A stretch of 64,000 nt of DNA, taken from the NCBI GenBank assembly GCA_948466345.1, contig CAOKAC010000001.1:124001-188000 (forward strand), written 5' to 3'. Position numbers and translations under genes: made by a program. Shown piece by piece: positions 40,079-51,000 of the stretch. The DNA comes from an uncultured Clostridia bacterium. GTDB taxonomy: Bacteria > Bacillota > Clostridia > Oscillospirales > CAG-272. The notes under the pieces are model-generated. The model saw only the letters and a list, made by a program, of their open reading frames with translations. It was not told where the DNA came from and made no database searches. Numbering within the stretch: position 1 is the first letter of the stretch; every line of letters starts with the position of its first letter.

Positions 40079-41299
40079 ATGGGAGTGCAGATACCGGCCG
40101 CAGACCGTCTGCGGCCAACAGCGTTCGATCAGGTAGCGGGCCAGCAGCATTTGGTAGGAGAAAAGGGGATTTTACGCCGTCTTTCGGAGAGCGGCCGTTT
40201 TGGCAGTATGATTTTTTTTGGTCCCCCTGGTACAGGAAAGACCACCTGTGCATCTATTATCGCCCAGAGATCCGGCATGGAACTGCGCAGGCTGAATGCT
40301 ACCACCGCTTCTCTATCTGATGTAAAGGCGATAGCGGCGGAAACGGAAGGACTGCTTGGGCAAAACGGAATATTGTTATATTTGGACGAGATTCAGTATT
40401 TCAATAAAAAGCAGCAGCAGTCCATGCTGGAATATATCGAAGACGGCAGGATTACGCTGATTGCCTCGACCACAGAGAACCCATATTACTACATTTATGA
40501 TGCCCTTTTGTCCCGATGTTCTGTATTCGAATTTCGTCCCGTTTCTCCAGAAGATGTATTCTGCCACCTGCAGCGGATTTGTGAAACCTTATGCCCGTCC
40601 GGCGCCGCGGAAGAGGCCCTTCGCTACGTTGCCGCGTCCTGCGGCGGCGATGTTCGCCGATCGCTGACTATGCTGGAATGTGCCGCGTCTGTTGCAGAAG
40701 GGCAGGTAACAGAGGAGCTGGTTCGCTCCATAACCCCTTCTGTGATGGCAGGCAGTTTTGACCGAGATGGGGATGTTCATTATGATCTTTTGTCTGCTTT
40801 GCAAAAGTCTATACGGGGATCAGACCCGGATGCGGCAGTCTTTTACCTGGCTAGGCTGCTGGAGGGAGGAGACTTAATCTCGCCGTGCAGACGATTAATG
40901 GTAATTGCCAGCGAGGATGTCGGCGCCGCTTATCCTATGGCGGCGGTGATCACCCGCGCCTGTGTGGAAAGCGCCAGAGAACTGGGACTGCCGGAAGCAC
41001 GGATCCCCTTAGCCAACGCAGCTGTAATGCTTGCTACCGCGCCTAAATCCAACACAGCGTATGTAGCCCTGGACGCGGCGGCAGCTGACGTTCGGGCGGG
41101 ACTAGGACGGGAGATTCCTCACCATTTGCGCAGTCCGAAATTTGCAGGATACATCTATCCCCATGACTGCCCCGGCAGATGGGTGGAACAGCAATATCTG
41201 CCAGAGGACTTGAAGAAACGCCGGTATTACCAATTCGGCGACAACAAAACGGAACAGGCTGCCGCGGCATATTGGGAAAAGGTGAAGAAAAAGCGGTAA
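40079..41299 (+). CDS. rarA: Replication-associated recombination ATPase RarA/MgsA
   Basis: A 406-residue AAA+ protein. RLRPTAFDQVAGQQHLVGEK, Walker A FFGPPGTGKTT near residue 47, Walker B LYLDEIQYF, sensor ATTENPYY and the C-terminal tetramer domain (LISPCRRLMVIASEDVGAAY). Acts at stalled forks. AAAGGAGGG precedes ATG. Confidence 0.93.
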   Translation: MGVQIPAADRLRPTAFDQVAGQQHLVGEKGILRRLSESGRFGSMIFFGPPGTGKTTCASIIAQRSGMELRRLNATTASLSDVKAIAAETEGLLGQNGILLYLDEIQYFNKKQQQSMLEYIEDGRITLIASTTENPYYYIYDALLSRCSVFEFRPVSPEDVFCHLQRICETLCPSGAAEEALRYVAASCGGDVRRSLTMLECAASVAEGQVTEELVRSITPSVMAGSFDRDGDVHYDLLSALQKSIRGSDPDAAVFYLARLLEGGDLISPCRRLMVIASEDVGAAYPMAAVITRACVESARELGLPEARIPLANAAVMLATAPKSNTAYVALDAAAADVRAGLGREIPHHLRSPKFAGYIYPHDCPGRWVEQQYLPEDLKKRRYYQFGDNKTEQAAAAYWEKVKKKR

Positions 41300-41320
41300 G
41301 GCGTTCTTTCCAGACCATTG

Positions 41321-41355
41321 ACAAAGTCCCCCTTATAAAGGGGGACTTTGTTTCT
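41321..41355. terminator. Bidirectional terminator
   Basis: ACAAAGTCCCCCTT, loop ATA, complement; separates convergent rarA and the carboxypeptidase gene. Confidence 0.88.
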
Positions 41356-42536
41356 TACGGTTTGTACGCCGCATATGTGTTGATCGCATCGTATATCGGC
41401 TTGTATTCCGACATTCCATATGCGGTGACCAAAATAAATCGTGGCCGGGTATACGGCGCGTTTTCTTCCGTACAGGGCGCAGCAAAGGTGGCCAAACAGT
41501 GGCGTCCCTCCAGGGTATATCCGGTTTTGCCTCCCTGCACATACATGCCTTCCGCCTCGGTACCCTTCATTCTGGAATATAGTGTGTTGTGCAGCTCCAA
41601 TCCCTGTGGGTTTTGGTCTGTCGCGGTGGTGGTGTATTTATATGTGCCCAGCACCTGCCGCAATTCCGGAATGGAGATAGCATATTCCAAAATCAATGCC
41701 ATTTCGCGGCACGTGGTGTAGTGATTGTCGTCATGCAGACCGCTGGCATTCGCAAAATGGGTATTTTTCAATCCCAAACGCTGTGCCGTTTGGTTCATCA
41801 ACTCCGCAAAGGCAGATTCATCTCCTGCAACGGTGAGCGCCAGTGCGGTAGTAGCGTCCGCACCCGAGGGGAGCGCCGTGCCGTATAGTAAATCCCGATA
41901 TGGAACCGTTTCTCCAGGTTTGAAACCTGCCACAGAAGCGTTTGCCTGATACAGCGGATCGAAAATTTCTGCGGAGAAGGTATATGTTGCATTCAAATCT
42001 TCTATATGCTCATATGCTACAATCAGCGTCATGATCTTTGTCATAGACGCCGGATAAATCCTGCTGTCTCCGCTTTTAGACGCAACAACAGTATTGTCAG
42101 ATAAGTCAATCAGGATTCCATATTCGCTGTCAATGACCAACTCCTTTGTATTGTCTGTAAACACCGCAAGGGCAGGAAGTGCTGCCTTATCATCCGCCGC
42201 GCCGTTCTCCTCTTGGCCTACAACCTTTGGGGGCGCTGTCGTAACAACACCGTCTGTTTTTTTATCTGCCGCGCAGGATTGCACACCGCTGATAATGATG
42301 GTAACAAGGATTAGCGCTGCAAAAATTGCGGCTAGAAAAAAGTTGCGGCTGGTAGTCTGCTGCTTTTGTTTTACCGGTGCTCTCCGCCGTGCAGGAGGTC
42401 TGCTTCCAGGATGTACCCGGTGAGGCGGAGGGGTTGTCCGCGCTCTATGCTGCACAGGTCTTCGTGTATTTGGTACTTGTGCGTTCCGACCGGTCGCGGG
42501 TCGCCGCATATTAGAGTTGTTTTGCGTATGATTCAT
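41355..42536 (-). CDS. D-Ala-D-Ala carboxypeptidase (PBP, S11 family)
   Basis: A 393-residue protein. Pro/Arg-rich cytoplasmic head (residues 1-65), one membrane helix (FFLAAIFAALILVTIIISGV), then the peptidase: SMTK near 164, PSGAD in place of the usual SGN, and GGKTGYT near 333. Trims peptidoglycan stems; no C-terminal amphipathic anchor, since the N-terminal helix anchors it. The altered second motif is worth noting. Confidence 0.85.
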   Translation of the reverse strand: MNHTQNNSNMRRPATGRNAQVPNTRRPVQHRARTTPPPHRVHPGSRPPARRRAPVKQKQQTTSRNFFLAAIFAALILVTIIISGVQSCAADKKTDGVVTTAPPKVVGQEENGAADDKAALPALAVFTDNTKELVIDSEYGILIDLSDNTVVASKSGDSRIYPASMTKIMTLIVAYEHIEDLNATYTFSAEIFDPLYQANASVAGFKPGETVPYRDLLYGTALPSGADATTALALTVAGDESAFAELMNQTAQRLGLKNTHFANASGLHDDNHYTTCREMALILEYAISIPELRQVLGTYKYTTTATDQNPQGLELHNTLYSRMKGTEAEGMYVQGGKTGYTLEGRHCLATFAAPCTEENAPYTRPRFILVTAYGMSEYKPIYDAINTYAAYKP

Positions 42537-42678
42537 AGACGGCCCTCCAAAAAACGGTGGAAAAGTATGATTTTTGCGCGATTACGCGAATTTACTCTAT
42601 TTTACATGAAAAGAGCGTATGCGTCAACAGGGATCCGGCAAATATATGCCGTAAGGCGTAAATTCACAGGAAAAATTA

Positions 42679-42707
42679 TTGACAGGCAGTGGAAAATATG
42701 TTATACT
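42679..42707 (+). promoter_or_regulatory. tRNA promoter
   Basis: TTGACA (42679-42684), 17 bases, TATACT (42702-42707), 14 bases before the tRNA. The rest of 42537-42678 shows nothing clear. Confidence 0.85.
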
Positions 42708-42720
42708 GAATTGTAATTAC

Positions 42721-42797
42721 GGGCCTTTAGCTCAGTTGGTTAGAGCAACCGGCTCATAACCGGTCGGTCCTGGGTTCGAATCCCCGAAGGCCCACCA
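42721..42797 (+). tRNA. tRNA with anticodon CAT, probably tRNA-Ile2 (lysidine type)
   Basis: 77 nt with encoded CCA: acceptor GGGCCTT/AAGGCCC, D-arm GCTCAGTTGGTTAGAGC, anticodon arm CCGG-CTCATAA-CCGG, T-arm with GGTTCGAATCC. The body is close to the Bacillus CAT-Ile2 gene (GG-CCTTTAGCTCAGTTGG), so Ile2 is preferred over elongator Met; TilS recognition would decide. Confidence 0.9.
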
Positions 42798-42810
42798 TAC
42801 CAATATTAAA

Positions 42811-42846
42811 CAAAGTCCCTGAGATTTTTTCTTGGGGACTTTGTTA
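42811..42846 (+). terminator. tRNA terminator
   Basis: CAAAGTCCC ... GGGACTTTG with T-rich loop and tail. Confidence 0.8.
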
Positions 42847-42932
42847 TTTAAATTATATCTAAAATTAACACAAATAACGAAATATTTCCTTTTAGTTAAA
42901 GGAATGAAGCGGGCCAAAAGAAGGAACGATTT

Positions 42933-44060
42933 ATGATAGAAATAGAAGGAACATATAGCACAGCCAAAATTTATACCGATACCCTTGCATCTTCCGCTGC
43001 GGGGCAGATTCGCACAATGTGTGATCAACCGTTTACAGCAGGAAGTAAAATCAGAATCATGCCCGATGTTCACGCAGGAAAAGGATGTACTATAGGAACA
43101 ACAATGACCATAGGCGATAAAGTTGTTCCAAGTTTAGTGGGGGTAGATATTGGATGCGGAATGGAAACGGTAAAGCTCAAAGCAAAACGCTTAGAGCTAC
43201 CGAAGCTTGATAACTTCATACGACAAAATATCCCCTGTGGGAGAGACATACGGGAAAAAGTGCATTGCAGCCATGAACGAATAGATCTAGGTGAACTTCG
43301 CTGTATCCATAAGCTGGATATGCGTCGAGCCAAAGAAAGCCTTGGTACACTGGGTGGGGGCAATCACTTTATTGAAGTGGATAAAGACAGCGATGATCTG
43401 TATTTAGTCATTCATTCCGGCAGCCGCAACCTCGGACTGAAGGTTGCAGAATATTATCAAAAGAAAGCGTATGAAGCGGTTGGAGGCCGAAAACAAACGG
43501 ACATTCCTTACGAACTTGCATATTTAAGCGAACAGGATTTGGAAGATTATTTGCATGATATGGCTATCATGCAGCGTTTTGCAGGCCTTAACAGGCAAAT
43601 CATTAAGGAAGTTATTTTGGATGGCATGAAGTGGAAGGACGAAGGCAGTTTTTCTACGATTCATAACTACATTGATATAGAAGCAGGCATATTACGCAAA
43701 GGCGCAGTATCGGCAAAACAAGGTGAAACTTTGCTGATCCCGATGAACATGCGTGACGGGAGCTTGATTTGTATCGGGCTTGGCAATGCGGACTGGAATT
43801 ATAGTGCACCACATGGAGCAGGCAGACAGATGAGTCGAAGTGAAGCCGAATCTTCTTTTACAGTTTCAGCTTTCAAAAAAGAAATGCACGGGATTTATAC
43901 CTCTTCCGTCAACAGGGATACATTAGACGAATGCCCAATGGTATATAAGCCAATGGAAGAAATTATAAAAAACATTTCGGAAACAGTGAAAATAGACCGC
44001 ATTATCAAACCGATTTATAATTTCAAAGCCAGCGAGCATGCAAGCCAAAAATGTCCTTGA
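42933..44060 (+). CDS. rtcB: RtcB-family RNA ligase
   Basis: A 375-residue protein that joins RNA 2',3'-cyclic phosphate (or 3'-P) and 5'-OH ends using GTP. Metal ligands in MPDVHAGKGCTIGT, GVDIGCGM and GGGNHFIEV; guanylated His in SAPHGAGRQMSRSEA. The 375-residue length fits the short RtcB branch. AAGGAAC precedes ATG. It follows the tRNA gene and precedes the restriction system; no archease or Rtc regulator seen. Confidence 0.88.
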   Translation: MIEIEGTYSTAKIYTDTLASSAAGQIRTMCDQPFTAGSKIRIMPDVHAGKGCTIGTTMTIGDKVVPSLVGVDIGCGMETVKLKAKRLELPKLDNFIRQNIPCGRDIREKVHCSHERIDLGELRCIHKLDMRRAKESLGTLGGGNHFIEVDKDSDDLYLVIHSGSRNLGLKVAEYYQKKAYEAVGGRKQTDIPYELAYLSEQDLEDYLHDMAIMQRFAGLNRQIIKEVILDGMKWKDEGSFSTIHNYIDIEAGILRKGAVSAKQGETLLIPMNMRDGSLICIGLGNADWNYSAPHGAGRQMSRSEAESSFTVSAFKKEMHGIYTSSVNRDTLDECPMVYKPMEEIIKNISETVKIDRIIKPIYNFKASEHASQKCP

Positions 44061-44142
44061 GTTGGCGATTCAAAAGAATATTTTATTTAAAAATAGTCAG
44101 GATCTCATAACGCACAATTATTGCCCAAACTACATAACTACT

Positions 44143-44180
44143 AAAAGCAGGCAGTGCCGAAAGGTACTGCCTGCTTTTTT
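44143..44180 (+). terminator. Terminator after rtcB
   Basis: AAAAGCAGGCAGTGCC, loop GAAA, GGTACTGCCTGC, six T. Confidence 0.9.
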
Positions 44181-44222
44181 GTTGGCCTCAACTTTCTTAT
44201 TCTGCAAAAATCGGCAAAAATG

Positions 44223-44251
44223 TTGATTCTATTTCATTTTATGAGTATAAT
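44223..44251 (+). promoter_or_regulatory. Promoter of hsdMS(R)
   Basis: TTGATT (44223-44228), 17 bases, TATAAT (44246-44251). Confidence 0.7.
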
Positions 44252-44313
44252 AAAACTTAATGTACCATCCGGTGCAGCAGTCGCAAAGGATTTCAGGAAT
44301 AGGAGGCGTTGCT

Positions 44314-46758
44314 ATGACAATCAAAAAGAAGGATCTGTATACTGTTCTATGGGCAAGTTGTGACAAGTTACGGGGCGGTATGGATGCATCTCAATATAAA
44401 GATTACATATTGACTCTTTTGTTTATGAAATATGTTACAGATAAATTCAAAGGGGTAAAGTATGCGGACATAACCGTTCCCCAAGGGGGCAGTTTCGACG
44501 ATATTATAGCGCTGAAGGGAAAGGAAAATATCGGCGAAGGAATCGATAGGATTATTGAAAAACTGGCAGAGGCCAACGCACTATCCGGAATTATAAATAA
44601 TGCCCATTTCAACGATGAAGCAAAGCTTGGAAAAGGACAGGAAATGGTAGATAAGCTTACCGGCTTGGTTGCCATTTTTCAGCGTCCGGAATTTGATTTA
44701 AAAAACAACAAGGCCGGCGGAGACGATATTCTTGGAGACGCGTATGAATATTTGATGCGCAACTTTGCCACGGAAAGCGGAAAAAGCAAGGGCCAGTTTT
44801 ATACACCTGCTGAAGTATCCCGTATTCTTGCAAAAGTGGTGGGAATTGACAAAATCGTGTCTAAGGACAGAAATTACACAGTTTATGATCCTGCTTGCGG
44901 TTCCGGATCCCTATTGATTCGTGCAGCAGATGAAGCGCCCTTTGAAATTGCGATTTACGGTCAGGAAAAGGATACTACTACGGCAGGTCTTGCCAAAATG
45001 AATTTGGTTCTCCACAACAAAGCCGCCGGAGAAATCAAAGCTGCCAATACGTTTTCTTCTCCCCAGTATTTTGAGGAAGGAACAGGCGAAAAAGTTTTAA
45101 AGCAGTTTGACTTTGCTGTAGCCAATCCTCCTTTTTCCTTGAAGAATTGGCAGGATGGTATACAGGAGTATGGCCGATTTACCGGTTATGACGGCAGGCC
45201 GCCGGAGAAAAATGGAGATCTTGCGTGGCTGCTTCACATTTTAAAATCCCTAAAACCTACAGGAAAGGCGGCAGTGATTCTGCCTCACGGCGTTTTATTT
45301 CGCGGCAATGCTGAGGCGTCTATTCGTGCGGAAATTATTAGAAGAGGGTATATAAAGGGAATCATCGGTCTGCCGGCAAACCTGTTTTATGGGACCAGCA
45401 TTCCTGCCTGTATCCTTGTGTTGGATAAATCCGATGCGTCTGTACGAAAGGGAATTTTTATGATTGACGCCAGCCGGGATTATATCAAAGACGGCAACAA
45501 CAATCGTTTGCGTGAGCGGGATATCTATAAAATTGTTACGACCTTCAATCAGCAGATTACAGATGATCCTGGGTATGCCCGCTTTGTGCCCAATGATGAG
45601 ATTATGGTAAAAAATAAATACAATCTCAATATTCCGCGGTATATCAACAGCGGCGCACCGAAGGATATGCAAGATATTTATGCGCATCTTCATGGTGGGA
45701 TTCCAGCCCGTGACGTAGATTCTATGAATCAATATTGGACACTATTTCCAAAGCTGAAAAACACACTGTTTTCCATACAGGGTCAGGGCTATTATCAACT
45801 GCACGTAAAAAAGGATGCAGTACGTGACACGATATATCAGGATGCAGCATTTTCCACATATGCACACCGAATCGATGCTGCTTTTACCGCATGGCGGCAA
45901 GATGTAGACGCAGAGTTGCGCAGTATTGACAGCAGTATAGATGTAAAACGATTTATAGAAAGGCTGTCTGAAAAACTGATCGTTCAGTATGCAGATATAA
46001 ATTTGGTGGACAAATATGATGTTTATGAAGTACTGTTGTCTTTTTGGCAAAAAGTTATGGCAGACGATGTATTTCTGCTGAAATATGACGGGTATGCTGC
46101 CGGACGGGAATTTGAAATTATTCGGGAAACGACCCAAACAAAAAAAGGGGAAGAAAAAGTAAAAATCAAAGGCTGGGACGGTAAATTGATCCCGAAAGAT
46201 TTAATGGAACGTACATTTTTTGCGGCAGAGCTGGATACGATCCGTACAGCTGAAAATTTACTGTATGAAGTACAAAGCGCGTTGGATACACTTGTGGAAG
46301 AGCAAGCGGGTGAATACGGCATTTTTAACGACTGCCTGCAGGATAAGAACAAAATAGATACCAAAGCTGTTACTGCTAAATTTAAGTTTTTGAAAAAAAC
46401 AGATCCTGATGGACAAGAATACCGTTTGATTCAAAAATATAAAGAATTATATAAAAAATGGAAGGAGCAGACAAAAGAGGTGGCTGCGCTTTACGATGCT
46501 TTGGAGGCATCTGTACGGACACGGTATGCCTCCCTTACTATAAAGGAAATCAAGGATTTATTGGTAGAAAAAAAATGGTATGCTTCTATTTTTGCAGGCA
46601 TTCAGGCGTTGTATGACGCTGCGTCTCACAATATGGCAAATCATGTTGCAGAACTGGCTGAACGGTATCAAGATACTCTTCCGCAACTGGAGCATAATGT
46701 TCGGATGTGCGAAGCAAAGGTGCGGCATCATCTGGAAAAAATGGGGTTTACGTGGTAA
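44314..46758 (+). CDS. hsdM: Type I restriction-modification methyltransferase HsdM
   Basis: An 814-residue adenine-N6 methylase subunit. N-terminal helical domain (KKKDLYTVLWASCDKLRGGM), AdoMet loop YDPACGSGSLLIRA near residue 191, catalytic VANPPF near 270. The last 330 residues are a helical extension, so it is longer than the common ~500-residue form. ATG at 44314 follows AGGAGG. Its stop overlaps hsdS (TAATG). Confidence 0.93.
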   Translation: MTIKKKDLYTVLWASCDKLRGGMDASQYKDYILTLLFMKYVTDKFKGVKYADITVPQGGSFDDIIALKGKENIGEGIDRIIEKLAEANALSGIINNAHFNDEAKLGKGQEMVDKLTGLVAIFQRPEFDLKNNKAGGDDILGDAYEYLMRNFATESGKSKGQFYTPAEVSRILAKVVGIDKIVSKDRNYTVYDPACGSGSLLIRAADEAPFEIAIYGQEKDTTTAGLAKMNLVLHNKAAGEIKAANTFSSPQYFEEGTGEKVLKQFDFAVANPPFSLKNWQDGIQEYGRFTGYDGRPPEKNGDLAWLLHILKSLKPTGKAAVILPHGVLFRGNAEASIRAEIIRRGYIKGIIGLPANLFYGTSIPACILVLDKSDASVRKGIFMIDASRDYIKDGNNNRLRERDIYKIVTTFNQQITDDPGYARFVPNDEIMVKNKYNLNIPRYINSGAPKDMQDIYAHLHGGIPARDVDSMNQYWTLFPKLKNTLFSIQGQGYYQLHVKKDAVRDTIYQDAAFSTYAHRIDAAFTAWRQDVDAELRSIDSSIDVKRFIERLSEKLIVQYADINLVDKYDVYEVLLSFWQKVMADDVFLLKYDGYAAGREFEIIRETTQTKKGEEKVKIKGWDGKLIPKDLMERTFFAAELDTIRTAENLLYEVQSALDTLVEEQAGEYGIFNDCLQDKNKIDTKAVTAKFKFLKKTDPDGQEYRLIQKYKELYKKWKEQTKEVAALYDALEASVRTRYASLTIKEIKDLLVEKKWYASIFAGIQALYDAASHNMANHVAELAERYQDTLPQLEHNVRMCEAKVRHHLEKMGFTW

Positions 46759-47942
46759 TGGAAGAGCTGAAAAAAAACGTGGAGAATCCAGCAATTGCCG
46801 GGTTCCCGGAAGATTGGAAGGTTTGCACTCTGTCGGATCAATATACGATATCCGCAGCAGGAGACGTAGATCCGTCTGACTTTTCCAAAGTAAAAACAGG
46901 TGTATACCAGTATCCTGTTTATTCCAATGCACTCCAGGAGGAGGGCATTTATGGATATTGCTCCAAACCCAAATATGCAGAAAATTCCGTTACCATAACA
47001 GGACGGGGAGATATCGGACATTGTTTATATCGCCGTGAGAAATTCTCTGCAATTGTCCGTCTGCTTATCTGTGAGCCAAAGGCGCCAATTTGTTCCAGAT
47101 TTGTCGCAGCCTATTTGGAAAACACCGCTCCTTTTGTTTTTGAATCGACAGGGGTGCCGCAGCTTACTGTGCCTCAAATTCAGGATACGATAATTCCTGT
47201 TCCTCCCCTTGGCGAGCAGGAGCATATTGCACAAGTATTGGAGGATACAGATGCATTGGCTACATCGCTGGAAAGACTAATTTTAAAGAAAAAAGCGATT
47301 ATGCAGGGGACGATTGAGCAATTGCTTTCCGGTAAAATACGACTGCATGGATACAGCAGCTCATGGGGTACGGCTGCACTGGGAGATATTGGGACGCTGC
47401 ATGCCGGCGGCACGCCTCCCTCCGATGTGTCAGAATATTACGGAGGAGAGATACCCTGGGTTTCTATATCGGATATGTCCACTGCAAATAAATATATTGA
47501 GACAGCGCAAAAATTCCTTTCCAAAGAGGGTATTGAAAATTCCTCAGCAAAAATATATCCTACAGGTACTTTGCTGTTTGCTATGTATGCTTCTATTGGG
47601 AAATGCTGTATTACAAGAGGGCGGGTGTCCTCCAGTCAGGCAATCCTTGGTATATATAATCTGAAAAATTATTCCGTAGAATTTTTGTATTATGTATTAT
47701 CATCTCAGACAAAAGCATTTCTGCAGATGGGGCAAACGGGAACGCAATCCAATCTTAGTAAGGAGCTTCTGCAGGGATTTAAAGTGCCGCTTCCAAGCCG
47801 TCAGGAACAGGATGCTATCGCTGCCGTGCTTGCCAATATGGATAAAGAACTTGAAGGACTTTCCCGGACGCTTTCCAAATATCGACAGATTCAACAGGGC
47901 ATGCTGCAGCAGCTTTTATGCGGCAAAATTCGACTGCTGTAA
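46758..47942 (+). CDS. hsdS: Type I restriction specificity subunit HsdS
   Basis: A 394-residue protein with two target-recognition domains: residues ~15-150 and ~205-345, each followed by a helical conserved region ending in QGTIEQLLSGKIRL and QGMLQQLLCGKIRL. The two half-repeats give the bipartite target. ATG at 46758 shares the A of the hsdM stop. No inversion partner or recombinase lies nearby, so phase variation by shuffling is not indicated. Confidence 0.93.
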   Translation: MEELKKNVENPAIAGFPEDWKVCTLSDQYTISAAGDVDPSDFSKVKTGVYQYPVYSNALQEEGIYGYCSKPKYAENSVTITGRGDIGHCLYRREKFSAIVRLLICEPKAPICSRFVAAYLENTAPFVFESTGVPQLTVPQIQDTIIPVPPLGEQEHIAQVLEDTDALATSLERLILKKKAIMQGTIEQLLSGKIRLHGYSSSWGTAALGDIGTLHAGGTPPSDVSEYYGGEIPWVSISDMSTANKYIETAQKFLSKEGIENSSAKIYPTGTLLFAMYASIGKCCITRGRVSSSQAILGIYNLKNYSVEFLYYVLSSQTKAFLQMGQTGTQSNLSKELLQGFKVPLPSRQEQDAIAAVLANMDKELEGLSRTLSKYRQIQQGMLQQLLCGKIRLL

Positions 47943-48040
47943 AAGGCAGCTTCTCATAAAACAAATAATCTTGGCATAATAGAATGCTTTTTATCTCTGC
48001 GTTTGGTGGAACCACAAAAGCAAGACAGGAGTAGTACAGC

Positions 48041-51000
48041 ATGGCATATATTGGAGATAGTGAAAGGAAAACCCAAAACCGGGTAATAGATTTTTTTCGA
48101 GACCAATTACAGTATACATATCTTGGAAACCTGCAGAGCTGTGAAAACAGCAATATAATACAGGATTGTCTCTATGCCAATCTGATACGCAGAGAATATA
48201 CGCCAGTTGCTGCAAAAAAAGCAATTAAACTTCTTGAAAGAACGGCTACGGATTTGCGCGATGGTTTGTATGCTGCTAATAAAAAAGTCTATGCCCTGCT
48301 GAAGTATGGCGCCAAGGTGCGGCAGAAAGCGGGAGAACCGGAACGGACTGTTTACTTCATTGACTTTGCTGATCCTACCCAAAACGATTTTGCCATTGCC
48401 CAGGAGGTCACTGTGACAGGCGGGCGAACCAAACGTCCCGATTTGGTGATGTATGTAAATGGCATTGCCTTGGGCGTGCTGGAATTGAAAAAAAGCGCTG
48501 TCTCTGTCTTTGACGGAATACGGCAGAATCTTACCAATCAAAACGCCCACTTCATTCAAAATTTTTTTACTACGATACAGTTTTGTATGGCGGGTAATGA
48601 AAGCGAAGGGCTGCGTTACGGTACAGTGTTGACGCCAGAACAATATTATCAGGAATGGAAAGAAGACGGGTATAAAGACTTTGCCGACGAGCAGGACTCG
48701 ATGGATCTGATCATTCGGGATTCCTGTGGGAATATACAAGAAAGACTATTTTTCGGATTATCCTCGCTTTTTTATAAAGCACGATTTCTGGATTTGATCT
48801 ACAATTTTGTGATTTTTGACAAGGGTGTAAAAAAAGTATGCCGTTATAATCAATACTACGCGGTAAAGCGTGCGCAGAATCGTCTAGCAAAAAAACGTGG
48901 CGGTATGATCTGGCATACACAGGGCAGCGGCAAAAGTCTCACGATGGTGTGGCTTTCCAAATGGATTCTTGCAAATGATCCCGCCGCCCGCGTACTCATT
49001 ATTACTGATCGGGCAGAGCTGGACGAACAAGTTGAACGCACATATAAAGGTGTGGATGAAACCATCGTGCGGGCAAAAAACGGGAATGAACTGATCCAGC
49101 GTTTGAATTGCTGGGAAAGCCGTTTGTTATGCTCTCTAATTCATAAGTTTGGCGGAAAAAGCAGGGAAAATCCGAATCTGGATTATAATGCCTATATTTC
49201 AGAACTGTATGCGGCGCTGCCAGATGATTTCTCAGCGAAGGGCAACATCGTTGTGTTTGTGGACGAGTGTCACCGTACCCAGTCTGGCAAGCTCCATAAA
49301 GCAATGAAAGCAATTCTGCCTAAAGCTGTTTTTATTGGCTTTACAGGAACGCCCCTCTTAAAAAAAGATAAAAAAAACAGTACCGCGAAATTTGGTGGTT
49401 ATATCCATACCTATAAGTATAACGAAGGCGTAGAAGACGGTGTAATCCTGGATCTGCGCTATGAGGCACGGGATATTCCACAGTATCTCACGTCGCAAAA
49501 GCGAATTGACCTGTGGTTTGACGCTAAAACTAAAGGGATTACCCCTCGGGCAAAGGCGCGACTGCGCGCTCGCTGGGGGAATATGCAAAAGGTATTTTCT
49601 TCTCGCTCCAGGCTGGAAAAGATCGCCAGCGATATAATACTGGATTTTGCCACCAAACCGCGCCTTATGGACGGCAGCGGCAATGCAATGCTCGTGGCTG
49701 GATCCGTTTATACCGCATGCAAGTTTTATGAAATATTTCAAAGCAAAGGCTTTTTCAACTGTGCGATCGTCTCTTCTTATAAGCCCAACTTAAGGGATCT
49801 GTTCACAGATTTTGGCAGTGCGAAGGAGAAAAAAGAAAATGTTGACAAGTACCAAATCTATAGTAAAATGCTGGATGGATGTTCACCCGAGGATTTTGAA
49901 GCACAGGTGCGGCGCAAGTTTGTGGAGGAACCTGCCAGTATGCAGTTGCTGATTGTGGTAGACAAGCTTCTTACCGGATTCGATGCGCCGCACTGTACTT
50001 ATTTATATTTGGATAAAACCATGCATAACCACGGCCTGTTTCAGGCGATTTGCCGCGTAAACCGTTTAGACGGAGAAAGCAAGGATTTTGGGTATATTGT
50101 AGATTACAAACATCTGTTTGGAAGCTTAACGGACGTGATACGCAGATATACCGTCGGAGCGTTTGCAGACTATGATGAAAAAGATATAGATGGATTATTA
50201 AAAGATCAGGCTCTTGCTTCAGAAATAGATTTTCTGAAAACGCTGGCCGCACTAAAGTACCTTTGCAAAGGCGTGGCGCGGTCAAAGACCCAAATGGATT
50301 ATATACATTTTTTCTGCGGAGAACAAGGTGTAAACCTGCAGATAGATGAGGCCTATGCAAAAATCCGAGAGCAGCTATATCGACTGGTGGGACGGTTGGC
50401 ACGCTCTTATGCCCAGGTCAAACCCAGTTTAGAGAAGGCCGGATATACGGCTTCTCAGCGTAAGAAACTGGAAAAACAGGTCAGTTTTTATTTGGCACTG
50501 CGCGGAGAAATCGGTAGAGCCAGCGGCGATTTTATCGATCTTAAAATGTATGAGCCGGGTATGCGCTATTTAATAGACAATTATATTGCGGCGCAGGAAG
50601 CGCAGATAATTGGAGCTTTTGACGACTTTAACCTGCTGGATTTTATTGTCGCTTGGAAAGAAAAGCTGAAAGGTGAGCAGATTGTCCGAAAAAGCGCCGC
50701 GATTACGATTGAAAGTAATATTCGCAGAAAGGTTGAAGAGCTTATGGGGACCAATCCAGCATACTTTGAAAAGATGTCTACTGTGCTGGAGCAGCTGATA
50801 GTGGATCGCCGCCGAGGAGTGGTCGCCTATAAGGCATTGATGGAAAGATACATTGCCTTGGCGAGAGACGTTGCAAAGCCGCAGGAAAGTGATCGCTATC
50901 CGGATGAGGTACGGGATAGCAGCGCTATGCGATCACTGTATGATAATTGTGGAGAAGATGCAGAGCTTTCTAAAAGACTGCATGCTGCAGTTTTGAAAAC

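Noticed and set aside
42721..42797. Elongator tRNA-Met
   Set aside because: Anticodon CAT would fit, but the body is closer to the Bacillus Ile2 gene; this stays an inference.
46758..47942. Phase-variable hsdS by inversion
   Set aside because: Only one hsdS, no inverted partial copy and no recombinase nearby.
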